Shown here one piece after another: positions 25,337-33,850 of a stretch of 64,000 nt of DNA (within the stretch, counting starts at the first letter, position 1; each line of letters begins with the position of its first letter). Made by a program: the position numbers and the translations under genes. The notes beneath the pieces were generated by a model, which was not told the origin of the DNA, ran no database searches, and saw only the letters and a list, made by a program, of their open reading frames with translations. This DNA comes from Sulfitobacter pontiacus. GTDB taxonomy: Bacteria; Pseudomonadota; Alphaproteobacteria; Rhodobacterales; Rhodobacteraceae. Location: assembly GCF_040790665.1 (NCBI RefSeq), contig NZ_CP160849.1, positions 2,133,501 to 2,197,500 on the forward strand, written 5' to 3'.

Positions 25337-26463
25337 TTTTGGAGCGCCATAAAATAGCCAACGACCCCGGCGACAATCAGGCCAAGGATCACGGCAAAGG
25401 TGATTTTCACAGCGGAATAGGGGCGTTCGCCCTGTACGCTGCCTGTGCGGCCGTTGACCACAAAACGATAGGTCTTGCCGCGGTACTTGTAAGCTGCCAG
25501 CCAGACCGGCAGCAGGATATGTTTGAACGTCACATCGCTGACCTGCGTCTGGATATTGTGGATGCGCTGACGGTCGCCGCCGATATCAAAACGCACATCG
25601 CGCTGGATCATCGCGTCCATCACCTCGCGTGCCTGTGCATAGCCTTCATCAAGCGTCACCGCATAGGCTTCGGCGCGAAACCCGGCGAGGTATTCCGGGG
25701 CATAGGGTTCAAGGGCCGCCAGATCCCACGGGGCCAACGCATCGGTGAACCTTTTGGGAAGCGATTTCGACGCCAGTACCAGCACATCATCAAAGAACCG
25801 CGCGACCCGACCCGAAGTCGCCCGCCAGCGGATTTTCGGCACCTGCTGCTGCACCCGTTTGCCGTCGCGCATGACGGTCTGGGTGACGTAATAGACCGTG
25901 CCCCTTTCGCCCGAATAGCTGGAGCGCGTGTCGGCGTCATAGGTCCAGTAGGGCACATAGATGCCTTGCATCTTGCGGCCCTTGCGCGCGTATTCCTGCA
26001 GGCCATTGGGGGCAAACCACAGGCTGCCCAGCCAGTCGGTCATAGCATCGCGTGCTGTATCCTCGGTCAGGCCAAAGGGCAGCACGGCACGGGGTTTGAT
26101 ATGGCGGTTCACCCCTGTATCGATCACCACAGGGGTGGCGCAGAACGGACATTCGGTGGCGTGTTTGCCGGGGTCGAACTCTACCTGTGCGGCGCAGTTG
26201 GGGCAGGTTGTGACCCGTGTATCCTCCATCTGCGATTGGGGGAGAGCGCTGGCCAGTGCGGCCTGGAAATCCAGCTCGGCGATCGGGTTATGCAGGCCGC
26301 GCGTGCCTGAAATCTCTTCGGTATTACCGCAGTGGTCGCAGACCAGCAGATATCTTTCGGGATCAAACCGCAGATCGGACCCGCAGGTGTCACAGGGGAA
26401 CCGGTGTTCCTCGGTCGGTGGGGGGGGCAGGTCGGGGTCGTCAAAGCCGGTGCTGGCGGGCAT
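25333..26463 (-). CDS. TFIIB-type zinc-ribbon membrane protein (YdjG-like)
   Basis: A 376-residue protein with four CxxC knuckles (Cys24/27, 42/45, 87/90, 105/108), which make two zinc ribbons. A middle domain contains PYWTYDADTRSSYSG and KHILLPVWLAAYKYRGKTYRFVVNGRTG, and one C-terminal helix is at about 352-372 (ITFAVILGLIVAGVVGYFMA). Such proteins are often mislabelled as primosomal or helicase-related; no helicase motif is present. The family includes Bacillus YdjG, encoded with an SPFH protein and a PspA homologue and linked to membrane stress. An SPFH gene lies close by on the same strand (27127-28245), which supports that reading. Function here is not proven. Confidence 0.8.
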   Translation of the reverse strand: MPASTGFDDPDLPPPPTEEHRFPCDTCGSDLRFDPERYLLVCDHCGNTEEISGTRGLHNPIAELDFQAALASALPQSQMEDTRVTTCPNCAAQVEFDPGKHATECPFCATPVVIDTGVNRHIKPRAVLPFGLTEDTARDAMTDWLGSLWFAPNGLQEYARKGRKMQGIYVPYWTYDADTRSSYSGERGTVYYVTQTVMRDGKRVQQQVPKIRWRATSGRVARFFDDVLVLASKSLPKRFTDALAPWDLAALEPYAPEYLAGFRAEAYAVTLDEGYAQAREVMDAMIQRDVRFDIGGDRQRIHNIQTQVSDVTFKHILLPVWLAAYKYRGKTYRFVVNGRTGSVQGERPYSAVKITFAVILGLIVAGVVGYFMALQK

Positions 26464-26529
26464 AGAGCTGTCCTTTGGTCAGGCCTGCCCCAGACATAGG
26501 GCAGTGCGCCCCCTGCCGCCAGAGCAGGG

Positions 26530-27084
26530 TCACAAAAAACGGTGCAGCACTTTCGGAGCCATGATGCGCAGGGCATTGTCGCGCAGACGAAGGTGACGCC
26601 AGATGTGAAATGCGGCATGGGCCAGCGCGATGCCTGCAAGAGCGTAGAATTCGATGCTGTGGATCAGCCCGACGAGGTCGTTGGCGCGCGGCATATCAAG
26701 GGGCACGGCAATCGGGACAATCCCACCGGCCCAAAGCTGCACGGTCGAGGTCACCCCGATCAGCAGCCCTGTGAGGGCGACGCCAAAGATACCCCAGATC
26801 AGGGTCTTATGCAGCACCGGATGCATCCAACGGGCCCAGCCCCGAAGCTTGGGGCCGGGGCGCCCCAGCAAGCCGCGCCGTATGTAGGACACCCACCACA
26901 GCAGGGCCGCGCTGACAAAGACCAAGCCCATGACCGAATGGAACCGCACCGCCGCAGGCCCGATCCGCGCCACATCCGCCGGTTGCACCAGCAGGAACCA
27001 GACAAACAGCGGCACCATGCCCCAATGCAAAAGCTTCATCAGGGTCCGACGGTGGGGCAGCAAGGGGCGACGGCGTGAGGTCAT
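26530..27084 (-). CDS. Cytochrome b561-like membrane protein
   Basis: A 184-residue integral membrane protein with four clear helices. Histidines in helices that could bind two b haems are His20 (LLHWGMVP), His49 (RFHSVMGL) and histidines in the last helices (LIHSIEFYALAG, LAHAAFHIWRH). It fits the bacterial b561/Ni-hydrogenase b-type family and may pass electrons between the quinone pool and a periplasmic partner. It sits between the zinc-ribbon and SPFH genes on the same strand, with no partner oxidoreductase in sight. Confidence 0.82.
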   Translation of the reverse strand: MTSRRRPLLPHRRTLMKLLHWGMVPLFVWFLLVQPADVARIGPAAVRFHSVMGLVFVSAALLWWVSYIRRGLLGRPGPKLRGWARWMHPVLHKTLIWGIFGVALTGLLIGVTSTVQLWAGGIVPIAVPLDMPRANDLVGLIHSIEFYALAGIALAHAAFHIWRHLRLRDNALRIMAPKVLHRFL

Positions 27085-27126
27085 AGCCTAGACACGCGCC
27101 TTGCCCGTTCCAAGTTTCACAGAGCC

Positions 27127-28245
27127 TTACGCAGGCGGCGGCGGGGGCGGCAGCACGGTAAAGAGTTGCGCCAGCTCGGCCACATCGTCTGCTTTAAGCC
27201 AGCCATCCTGACCGGGGGTCCAGACATAGGTCTCGCGGGTCAACCCGCCATCCGTGGCCATGCGGCCCAATGCGGCCTTTGAAAACGGGCCCTTGGTCTG
27301 GCCGTTCTCTGCCAGATGCCAGACCTTTTCAGGTTGCGGCGGGGGCGGTGGCGTCTGTGCAGCGGGGGCCGCAGCCGCGGGGCGCGGGCCCCACGGGCCT
27401 GCCTGCGCGGCGGCGGCCTGGCCCATCTGCATGCCCAATCCGGCACCCAGACCGGTCTGCATTGCTGCGCCGGCGGCGCCCTCGCGGCCCAATGCCTCTG
27501 CCGCCTGGAACTGCGTGAACTTGTTCAAATCCCCGATCACCCCCATCGACGACCGCTTGTCCATCACTTCCTCCACGGCGGGGGGGAGCGAGATGTTTTC
27601 GATGTAAAGTTCGGGGATGGTCAGCCCGTATTCTGCAATGGTGGCCGAGATTTCGGTGCTCACCAGTTTGCCCAGCTCACGGGTATTGGCGGCCATATCC
27701 ATGACCGGAATATTGGACAGCGCGATGCTGCGCGAGAATTCCTGCACGATGATATTGCGGATCTGATAGCTGATCTCGTCCATGGTGAATTCACCATCGG
27801 TGCCCACGATTTCGGTCAGGAACCGCGCGGGGTCCGACACTTTGACAGAGTAGGTACCATATGAACGCAGGCGCACGGGGCCGAACTCGGGGTCGCGCAC
27901 GATGATCGGGTTCTTGGTGCCCCATTTCAGATCGTTGAAACGGGTGGTGTTGACGAAATAGATCTCGGATTTGAAGGGGCTTTTGAAGCCGTGATCCCAA
28001 TGCTGCAGCGATGTCATGATCGGCATGTTGTTGGTTTCAAGCATATAAAGGCCGGGCGTGAACACATCCGCCAGTTGACCTTCGTGGACAAAGACCGCGG
28101 CTTGCCCTTCGCGGACCGTCAGCTTGGCCCCGTATTTGATCTCGTGGCCTTCGCGCTCGAACCGGGACACCATCGTGTCGCGTGTGTCGTCCGTCCAGTG
28201 GATAACGTCGATGAATTGGCCAGAGAGAAAATCGAGAATACCCAT
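27127..28245 (-). CDS. SPFH (band 7) protein with C-terminal GYF_2 domain, YdjI-like
   Basis: A 372-residue protein. The SPFH domain (about 20-235) has KYGAKLTVREGQAAVFVHEG and the downstream helix ELGKLVSTEISATIAEYGL. An Ala/Gly/Pro-rich linker (about 262-303) leads to a GYF_2 module (about 304-360, WHLAENGQTKGPFSKAALGRM) and a proline tail. There is no long membrane helix, so it probably binds membranes peripherally. It is the first gene downstream of the DUF2927, TelA and XpaC genes on this strand. Bacillus YdjI, of the same SPFH subgroup, recruits a PspA protein to membranes; no PspA gene is present here. Confidence 0.86.
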   Translation of the reverse strand: MGILDFLSGQFIDVIHWTDDTRDTMVSRFEREGHEIKYGAKLTVREGQAAVFVHEGQLADVFTPGLYMLETNNMPIMTSLQHWDHGFKSPFKSEIYFVNTTRFNDLKWGTKNPIIVRDPEFGPVRLRSYGTYSVKVSDPARFLTEIVGTDGEFTMDEISYQIRNIIVQEFSRSIALSNIPVMDMAANTRELGKLVSTEISATIAEYGLTIPELYIENISLPPAVEEVMDKRSSMGVIGDLNKFTQFQAAEALGREGAAGAAMQTGLGAGLGMQMGQAAAAQAGPWGPRPAAAAPAAQTPPPPPQPEKVWHLAENGQTKGPFSKAALGRMATDGGLTRETYVWTPGQDGWLKADDVAELAQLFTVLPPPPPPA

Positions 28246-28278
28246 GTCTTGGTCCTTTCGGGGGAGGTCGGTGGCGGG

Positions 28279-29238
28279 TTAAACGGGCCCGCCGATCAGT
28301 TCGAACGCGATCTTGCGGGCCACGGGGGTTGCCTCTTCGGCGGTCATGCCGGCGTGCAAGCGCGGGTCATAGAGCATTTTCAGCAGCAGCTCGTCGTGAC
28401 GGGTGAGCAGCGCGAATTCATCGTCATCATTAAAGATCGACGGGCGTGCGGTGGGGCTGTCGTTGGCAAGGCCAAGGCCCTGCGCAAGTTCTTCATGGAT
28501 ACACGACAGCCGCATGAGCGAGGGGTTCTCGGCACGGATGACGGCGACGGCAGCGGTATAGGTGCTGGGGTCCGCGCCACCGGCATAAGCGGCGACAATG
28601 CAATAGGTATCGCGGCGCAGATCGCTGAGCGCGGCAAGGCTTTCGGCGGTCACACCGGGGATGCGTTCGGCGGCTTGGGCAAGGGCGGCGGGGCGGTCAT
28701 CCTCGCCCGCGATGATCACCATAAAGTTCGGCTTGCCGCCCACGGTGATGGAATGCTGCGTCGTGGCGGCGAGGCGGGTGGCATAGTCGCGGATCGAGGC
28801 CGCATCGCGGTCACGTTCGGACGGGGGAACGCTGTCGCCAAAGACGACCTCCATCCGGACGGGGCGTTCCCAGCGGCGCATGGGGGTCTTATCGCCGCGT
28901 CCGGTCAGGGTGGCGTTATATTCGTTGTAAAAAGCGATCTGTTCAAAGTTGCGCACCAGCATGTCGGCGGTAAAGGGCGTGTCCTGCCCGCCACCATCCC
29001 GGCGCAGCAACCCTTGGCTCAGCTGGGCCTGCTGCACCTGGTTGAAATAGCTGCGCAGCTTGGCGCTTTTTTGCGACGTCGGCTTGGCCACCACGGGGGG
29101 CGGGGCCGGTGGCGCGTCGGGGCGCGCAATGGGTTTCAGCGTTGGTTCAACAGGAGCCTGCGGGGTGCAGGCGGCCAGCGCGGCGACCACAGCCGCCGTG
29201 CCGATCCATCCTGTTCGCCCCAACCGTTGCCATACCAT
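28279..29238 (-). CDS. DUF2927 lipoprotein
   Basis: A 319-residue predicted lipoprotein. A signal helix ends in lipobox LAAC (Cys24), followed by a proline-rich linker (about 28-50) and a domain with ETLxxI-like segments and RLSCIHEELAQGLGLANDSP that I recognise as DUF2927, a family of unknown function. The HEELAQGLG stretch looks like a possible metal-binding helix (HExxxG), which would suit a metalloprotease-like fold, but this is only a resemblance. It lies between the SPFH and TelA genes on the same strand, and so may serve the envelope side of that module. Confidence 0.78.
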   Translation of the reverse strand: MVWQRLGRTGWIGTAAVVAALAACTPQAPVEPTLKPIARPDAPPAPPPVVAKPTSQKSAKLRSYFNQVQQAQLSQGLLRRDGGGQDTPFTADMLVRNFEQIAFYNEYNATLTGRGDKTPMRRWERPVRMEVVFGDSVPPSERDRDAASIRDYATRLAATTQHSITVGGKPNFMVIIAGEDDRPAALAQAAERIPGVTAESLAALSDLRRDTYCIVAAYAGGADPSTYTAAVAVIRAENPSLMRLSCIHEELAQGLGLANDSPTARPSIFNDDDEFALLTRHDELLLKMLYDPRLHAGMTAEEATPVARKIAFELIGGPV

Positions 29239-29264
29239 ATCGCGCGCTCCAGGTTTTGACGGGG

Positions 29265-30440
29265 TTACGCCGCAGGGGACGCGGGCTTGGCCGCTTTGGC
29301 AGAGGCCAGCGTGTCGCGCAGGTTGGCCTCCATCTCTTGCAGGTCTTTCTCGGCAGAGGCACGGCGCGCCTTGCCTTCGTCGGCGATCTGCAGCGATTCC
29401 TGAATGGTCCCGATCAGGTCGGCATTGGCCTGTTTGACGGCCTCGATGTCGAAGACGCCGCGTTCCATCTCGGTCCGGATGACCTTGTTGCTTTCGCGCA
29501 GGTTCTGCGCGTTAGAGGTCAGCAGCTCGTTCGTCAGGTCATTGGCGTCACGCACGGCGGCGGCGGCTTCGACGCTGCGCTGGATGGTGACCGCCTGCGC
29601 CAGCTGGGTTTCCCACAGCGGCACGGTGTTCACGAGGGTCGAGTTGATCTTGGTCACCAGCGACTTGTCGTTTTCCTGCACCAAGCGGATCGAGGGCAGC
29701 GATTGCATCGTCACCTGACGGGTCAGTTTCAGGTCGTGCACACGGCGCTCCAGATCGTCCCGCGCGGCGCGGATGTCGCGCAGTTCCTGGGCGACCATGA
29801 CCTGATCCGCCTCTGGTGCGGCGTCTACCTCTGCCTGTTTGGCGGGGATTGTGGTCGCGTCCAACTCTGCCAGCTTGGCCTCGCCCGCGGCGATATAAAG
29901 CGCGAGCTCATCATAGAACTGCAGCGTCTTTTCGTACAGCATATCAAGAGATTTGATATCCTTGAGCAGGGTATGTTCATGGGTCAGCAGCTCGTCCGTG
30001 ACGCGGTCGATCTGACCCTGTACCTTTTCGAACTTGGCGGTGAATTTGGCAAAGGGGGCCGCGCGGCCCAAAAGGCGTTCCCACCAGCTGCGTTCACGGC
30101 GCACGTCCAGCTCGGACACGGAAAAGCCGCGGATGGTTGTCACGATCGTGCGCAGGCTGTCACCGGCGGGGCCCACATCCTTGTTGCGCACGTCCTGCAA
30201 CATCGCCTGACTGATCTCCTGCAGCTCGGCCTGAGCGCCGGACCCGAAACCGATGATCGACTGCGTGTCGCCCATGTCGATCTCTGCCATGCGGCTTTTG
30301 ATCTCTGCCGATTGTGGCGCATCGGCTTTCTCAAGCGAGACGACGGCATCCGCAGGGGCGGGGTCGGGCAGGATCTGCGCGTTGACCTCTTCCACCAGCG
30401 CTACGGATTGGGTCGCTTTGTCACGAACGGTATCAGACAT
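29265..30440 (-). CDS. Toxic anion resistance protein, TelA/KlaA family
   Basis: A 391-residue soluble, mostly helical protein. The TelA core is seen in FGSGAQAELQEISQAMLQDVRNKDVGPAGDSL, the RSWWERLLGRAAPFAKF segment and the long coiled coil over residues about 120-290. The C-terminal part ends in an Ala/Lys-rich coiled coil. The family was named for plasmid tellurite resistance, but its biochemical role is unknown. It is next to an XpaC homologue, as is the Bacillus TelA-family gene yaaN, so the pair is probably functional. Confidence 0.88.
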   Translation of the reverse strand: MSDTVRDKATQSVALVEEVNAQILPDPAPADAVVSLEKADAPQSAEIKSRMAEIDMGDTQSIIGFGSGAQAELQEISQAMLQDVRNKDVGPAGDSLRTIVTTIRGFSVSELDVRRERSWWERLLGRAAPFAKFTAKFEKVQGQIDRVTDELLTHEHTLLKDIKSLDMLYEKTLQFYDELALYIAAGEAKLAELDATTIPAKQAEVDAAPEADQVMVAQELRDIRAARDDLERRVHDLKLTRQVTMQSLPSIRLVQENDKSLVTKINSTLVNTVPLWETQLAQAVTIQRSVEAAAAVRDANDLTNELLTSNAQNLRESNKVIRTEMERGVFDIEAVKQANADLIGTIQESLQIADEGKARRASAEKDLQEMEANLRDTLASAKAAKPASPAA

Positions 30441-30476
30441 GTTTCAAGTATTCCTATGCTCTTGGGGCGGGGCGCG

Positions 30477-31364
30477 TCAGTCGAGACGCACGCCTTCTCG
30501 GGAAAGCCGCTCGCGCAGCACGTCGATTTCGATGTTCAGGTCGGTCTTGTCTTCCAATAGCGATTTTTGGGTGCGCGCGGCAAAGTTTTTGTCCAGATCA
30601 TCCAGCAAAGCCAGATAATCGGCGCGTGCCTGCGCATCGCCGGTGCTGGCGTAGATATCCGCAAACTTGATTGTCGCGTCACGCGCGCCCAGCAGATAGA
30701 CCGACAGGTATTTGCGCGCACCGGTCAGATCACGCGGATCATCCTGCACGGTGCGGATCAGCGTGCGTGCGGTGTCCTGAAACTGCGCCAGCCGGTCGCG
30801 CGCCTTGCGATCGCCCGCGCGTGCAATGGCGGTGTTCATCGCGGCAAGGTGTTTTTCCGCCTCGTCCACGACACGGGCAACGCGGTCTTTCTGGAAGCTG
30901 TCCACGCCCTCCATCCCTTTGGATGTCAGCGGATCGATGCCAAAGGCCGACACATGCAGCCCCATCGCGGCCAGCGCATAAAGCACAGGGGCGGCCAGTC
31001 CGGGGTCATTCTTATAGGCTGCAAGCGCCACGCCGGCACCGGTCAGAAGGCTGGCGATGATCTTGCGCGGCAGGGCGGGACGTTCGGCAACCTTGCGCGC
31101 GGTATAGGCGGCTTCGGCTTTCAGCCCCTCGCGCAGCATCCATGCGGCACCGGTCAGCGTCGCCGCCGCCAGCAGCCCCAATGCAAGCCCCTGCGCCCCG
31201 TCGTTCAACGACATGAACACAAGCGGAATGGCGGGGATGAACAAGATTTTGGCCCGCCCGCTTGCGGGGTCGACCTCTATACGTTTGGCACGGGTGCCCT
31301 GCGGAGGCGGCGTGCTGCCGTTCGTGTCATGATTGCTGTATTTACCGCCAAAGCGCTGCGCCAT
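30477..31364 (-). CDS. XpaC family membrane protein
   Basis: A 295-residue protein of the 5-bromo-4-chloroindolyl phosphate hydrolysis (XpaC) family. Two or more hydrophobic segments lie in the N-terminal half (about 33-80 and 103-145), and the C-terminal half is a helical cytoplasmic domain rich in charged residues with ARDATIKFADIYASTGDAQARADYL. The downstream TelA-family gene follows by 36 bases. The enzyme activity implied by the family name has never been firmly assigned, so it should not be taken literally. Confidence 0.82.
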   Translation of the reverse strand: MAQRFGGKYSNHDTNGSTPPPQGTRAKRIEVDPASGRAKILFIPAIPLVFMSLNDGAQGLALGLLAAATLTGAAWMLREGLKAEAAYTARKVAERPALPRKIIASLLTGAGVALAAYKNDPGLAAPVLYALAAMGLHVSAFGIDPLTSKGMEGVDSFQKDRVARVVDEAEKHLAAMNTAIARAGDRKARDRLAQFQDTARTLIRTVQDDPRDLTGARKYLSVYLLGARDATIKFADIYASTGDAQARADYLALLDDLDKNFAARTQKSLLEDKTDLNIEIDVLRERLSREGVRLD

Positions 31365-31367
31365 GGA

Positions 31368-31598
31368 TCAAAGCCCCCCGAGCCAGCCGGTAGAGACACC
31401 GAACAGCAAGACAACAAGCGCGGCATAGGTGATTTTCTGAAACGGTGTCGGTGCCATGGGGCGATAAACCTCCTGTCCATGCGCTGGTGTCGATGCACGA
31501 CGGCCCGCGTCCAGAATCCTTGCGATGATTGTCACCAAAACGGCGACAAACGCAACAATCAGCGCCAGCGTGGCGACAAAGACAAGCAATCGACCCAT
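31368..31598 (-). CDS. Small two-helix membrane protein
   Basis: A 76-residue protein with an N-terminal helix (about 3-24, LLVFVATLALIVAFVAVLVTII) and a C-terminal helix (about 52-74). A short cytosolic or periplasmic loop lies between. The ATG at 31598 follows AAGGAAGG, better than the upstream start at 31640. It ends three bases before the XpaC start and is therefore the likely first gene of the XpaC-TelA-DUF2927-SPFH run. I do not recognise its family. Confidence 0.7.
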   Translation of the reverse strand: MGRLLVFVATLALIVAFVAVLVTIIARILDAGRRASTPAHGQEVYRPMAPTPFQKITYAALVVLLFGVSTGWLGGL

Positions 31599-31695
31599 CG
31601 GACCTTCCTTTGCACGACATATAGTCGCAGTGCCCGCCACCCGCTAGGGTCACGTACGCAAAAGTAGCGGCCAAAGGGCCGTAAACCCACAGAAA

Positions 31696-32703
31696 TCAGG
31701 GTTTACGGGTGGATTTTACGCGGGTGCCGAACTTGCGCGGCGCGGGGTCGGACGCGGGGCGTGCGGGCTTGGACTTGCCATAGCCGGGCTTGGGCTTGCC
31801 GGGGATGGTCTTGCCTGTCGCGGTCTTGTCACCGGGTTCCTTGGGCAGGCCGGGGCGACCGGGGCCCGGCTCTCCGGGTTTGCGGGCCTTGCGCTTGATG
31901 ATGCGCGCGGGCTTTTTCTTGATCGCGGTGCCAGTGGTATCGGCAATCTCGAGGCCCAGCTGGTCACGGACCACCTTGCGCTTGAGTTCCTCGACCTCGC
32001 CGGTTTTCAGCTCGCCAAGCTGGAACGGGCCATAGCTGGTGCGGATCAGCCGGTTCACCGACAGGTTCACCGCCTCCATCGCGCGGCGGATCTCGCGGTT
32101 CTTGCCTTCGCGCAGCCCGACGGTCAGCCAGGCGTTCGCCCCTTGTTGCCGGTCCAGCGTGACCGTCATCGGCTGAAAATCCTCGCCATCCACGGTGATG
32201 CCCTTGCGCAGCGGTTCAAGCATATCGTCGGTGGGGCGGCCATTGACCCGCACGCGGTAACGGCGCAGCCAGCCGTTCGAGGGCAATTCGAGGCGGCGCT
32301 TGACCTCGCCATCATTGGTCAGCAGCAGCAACCCTTCGGAGTTGAGGTCAAGCCGACCGATGCTCATGACGCGGGGCATGTCTTCGGGCAGATCGTCAAA
32401 GATCGTGCCGCGGCCCTTTTCGTCGCGGTTGGTGGTGACCAGCCCCGTGGGCTTGTGGAACAGCCAGACGCGGGGCGGTTCGGGCTCGCCCACCGGTTTG
32501 CCGTCGACGGTGATCGCGTCCGAAGGCGTCACGTTCAACGCAGGCGAATCGATCTGCGCACCGTTGACGCGCACGCGACCGGCCTCGATCATGCGTTCGG
32601 CCTCGCGGCGGCTGGCGATGCCGGCACGGGACAGGACTTTGGCAATGCGGTCACCGGGAGGGGTGCCGGATTTCGGGGGCTGGGAGGGTGTATCTGCGCT
32701 CAT
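31696..32703 (-). CDS. rRNA pseudouridine synthase (RsuA/RluB family)
   Basis: Makes pseudouridine in ribosomal RNA. The 335-residue product has an S4-like RNA-binding domain (about 18-65, RIAKVLSRAGIASRREAERMI), then the catalytic domain with the aspartate in SIGRLDLNSEGLLLLTND and the motif LREGKNREIRRAME. The last 80 residues are a Lys/Arg/Pro/Gly-rich tail, likely disordered and RNA-binding. RluB (23S position 2605) is the probable orthologue, but RluE/F or RsuA cannot be excluded from motifs alone. It diverges from tadA with 64 bases between them. Confidence 0.87.
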   Translation of the reverse strand: MSADTPSQPPKSGTPPGDRIAKVLSRAGIASRREAERMIEAGRVRVNGAQIDSPALNVTPSDAITVDGKPVGEPEPPRVWLFHKPTGLVTTNRDEKGRGTIFDDLPEDMPRVMSIGRLDLNSEGLLLLTNDGEVKRRLELPSNGWLRRYRVRVNGRPTDDMLEPLRKGITVDGEDFQPMTVTLDRQQGANAWLTVGLREGKNREIRRAMEAVNLSVNRLIRTSYGPFQLGELKTGEVEELKRKVVRDQLGLEIADTTGTAIKKKPARIIKRKARKPGEPGPGRPGLPKEPGDKTATGKTIPGKPKPGYGKSKPARPASDPAPRKFGTRVKSTRKP

Positions 32704-32767
32704 CCTTCAGCGCTTACCCTGTTTCCCGCGCTTGCGAAAGGGCGGCGTTTGCGGGCAAGAGAGGTGT

Positions 32768-33223
32768 ATGAGCTTTACGTCCTATATGTCCCAAGCGCTG
32801 GAAGAGGCCCGCGCCGCCGCCGCCCGTGGTGAAGTGCCCGTGGGCGCGGTCATCGTGGCACCCGACGGACAGGTCGTCGCGCAGGCGGGCAACCGGACGC
32901 GCGAGCTGAACGATCCCACCGCCCATGCCGAGGTGCTGGCGATCCGTGCTGCCTGTGCGGCGGCGGGGTCCGAAAGGCTTGGCGGGCATGCGCTTTATGT
33001 GACGCTGGAACCCTGCGCCATGTGTGCCGCCGCGATCTCTGCCGCGCGGGTGGCACGCTTGTACTACGGCGCGTCAGACCTCAAGTCTGGCGGTGTGGCG
33101 CAGGGTGCGCGGGTGTTTTCCCATGCACAATGTCACCACGCCCCCGACGTCTATGACGCCATCGCAGCCCCCGAAAGCGAACAGCTGCTAAAGGCGTTTT
33201 TTGCAGAGAAACGAAAAGGATAG
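32768..33223 (+). CDS. tadA: tRNA-specific adenosine deaminase
   Basis: Deaminates wobble adenosine-34 to inosine in tRNA-Arg(ACG). The 151-residue product carries the zinc motif HAE (His53-Glu55) and PCAMC (residues 82-86), plus GAxD-like YYGASDLKSGG. The ATG at 32768 gives a normal-length TadA; longer frames run into the upstream gene region. It diverges from the pseudouridine synthase gene. Confidence 0.94.
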   Translation: MSFTSYMSQALEEARAAAARGEVPVGAVIVAPDGQVVAQAGNRTRELNDPTAHAEVLAIRAACAAAGSERLGGHALYVTLEPCAMCAAAISAARVARLYYGASDLKSGGVAQGARVFSHAQCHHAPDVYDAIAAPESEQLLKAFFAEKRKG

Positions 33224-33229
33224 ACCCAT

Positions 33230-33850
33230 ATGGCCCAACGGGACGAGCTGAGCATTTTTGTGCGCGACGCCTTGGCCGCGGGCAAATCACGGGCCGAGAT
33301 CACAGCCGCGCTGACCCATGCCGGATGGCGCAGCGCAGAGGTCCAGGATGCGCTGAACGGCTGGGACGAGATGCCGTTCTCTCCGCCCATTCCGCGGCCT
33401 GTGGCGACGGTGTCTGCGCGGGACTTCTTTACCTATGCGCTGACGTTCTGCGTCTTGATCCTTGGCGCGTTCAATCTGGTTGTCGTGTTACAGGCGCTGG
33501 TCGATGTGGTCTTTGCCACGGACGACGGCGGCAGCGACCGGTCGATCCGCTGGGGTGTTGCGGTGCTAATCGTGACCGGACCGTTGTACCTCTGGCTGAC
33601 CTTGCGCGAGCGGCGGAAACTGGCGCGCGACCCTGCGCTGTACCGCTCTGCGATCCGCAAATGGATGATCTACATCGGCCTGCTTTTGGCGGCGCTGACG
33701 ATGTTAGGGGATTCGATTGCCACCATCTATGCGCTGCTGACCGGTGATCTGACGCTGCAATTCGTGCTCAAGGCGCTGGTAGTGCTGGTCGTCGCAGGGG
33801 GCATCTTTGCCTATTATCTGCGGGACCTGCGCGAAGAGGCCCCGGCGTGA
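33230..33850 (+). CDS. DUF5671-like membrane protein
   Basis: A 206-residue membrane protein. An N-terminal soluble segment (about 1-45) with RDELSIFVRDALAAGKSRAEITAALTHAGW resembles a helical dimerisation motif seen before DUF5671 regions. About four transmembrane helices follow (about 65-85, 105-122, 145-165, 175-195). The ATG follows AAAAGGA. The downstream gene's GTG overlaps its stop as GTGA, so the two are coupled. Function unknown. Confidence 0.75.
   Translation: MAQRDELSIFVRDALAAGKSRAEITAALTHAGWRSAEVQDALNGWDEMPFSPPIPRPVATVSARDFFTYALTFCVLILGAFNLVVVLQALVDVVFATDDGGSDRSIRWGVAVLIVTGPLYLWLTLRERRKLARDPALYRSAIRKWMIYIGLLLAALTMLGDSIATIYALLTGDLTLQFVLKALVVLVVAGGIFAYYLRDLREEAPA

Noticed and set aside
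25333-26463. Primosomal or helicase protein
   Set aside because: Only zinc ribbons and a membrane helix are present; no Walker or helicase motifs.
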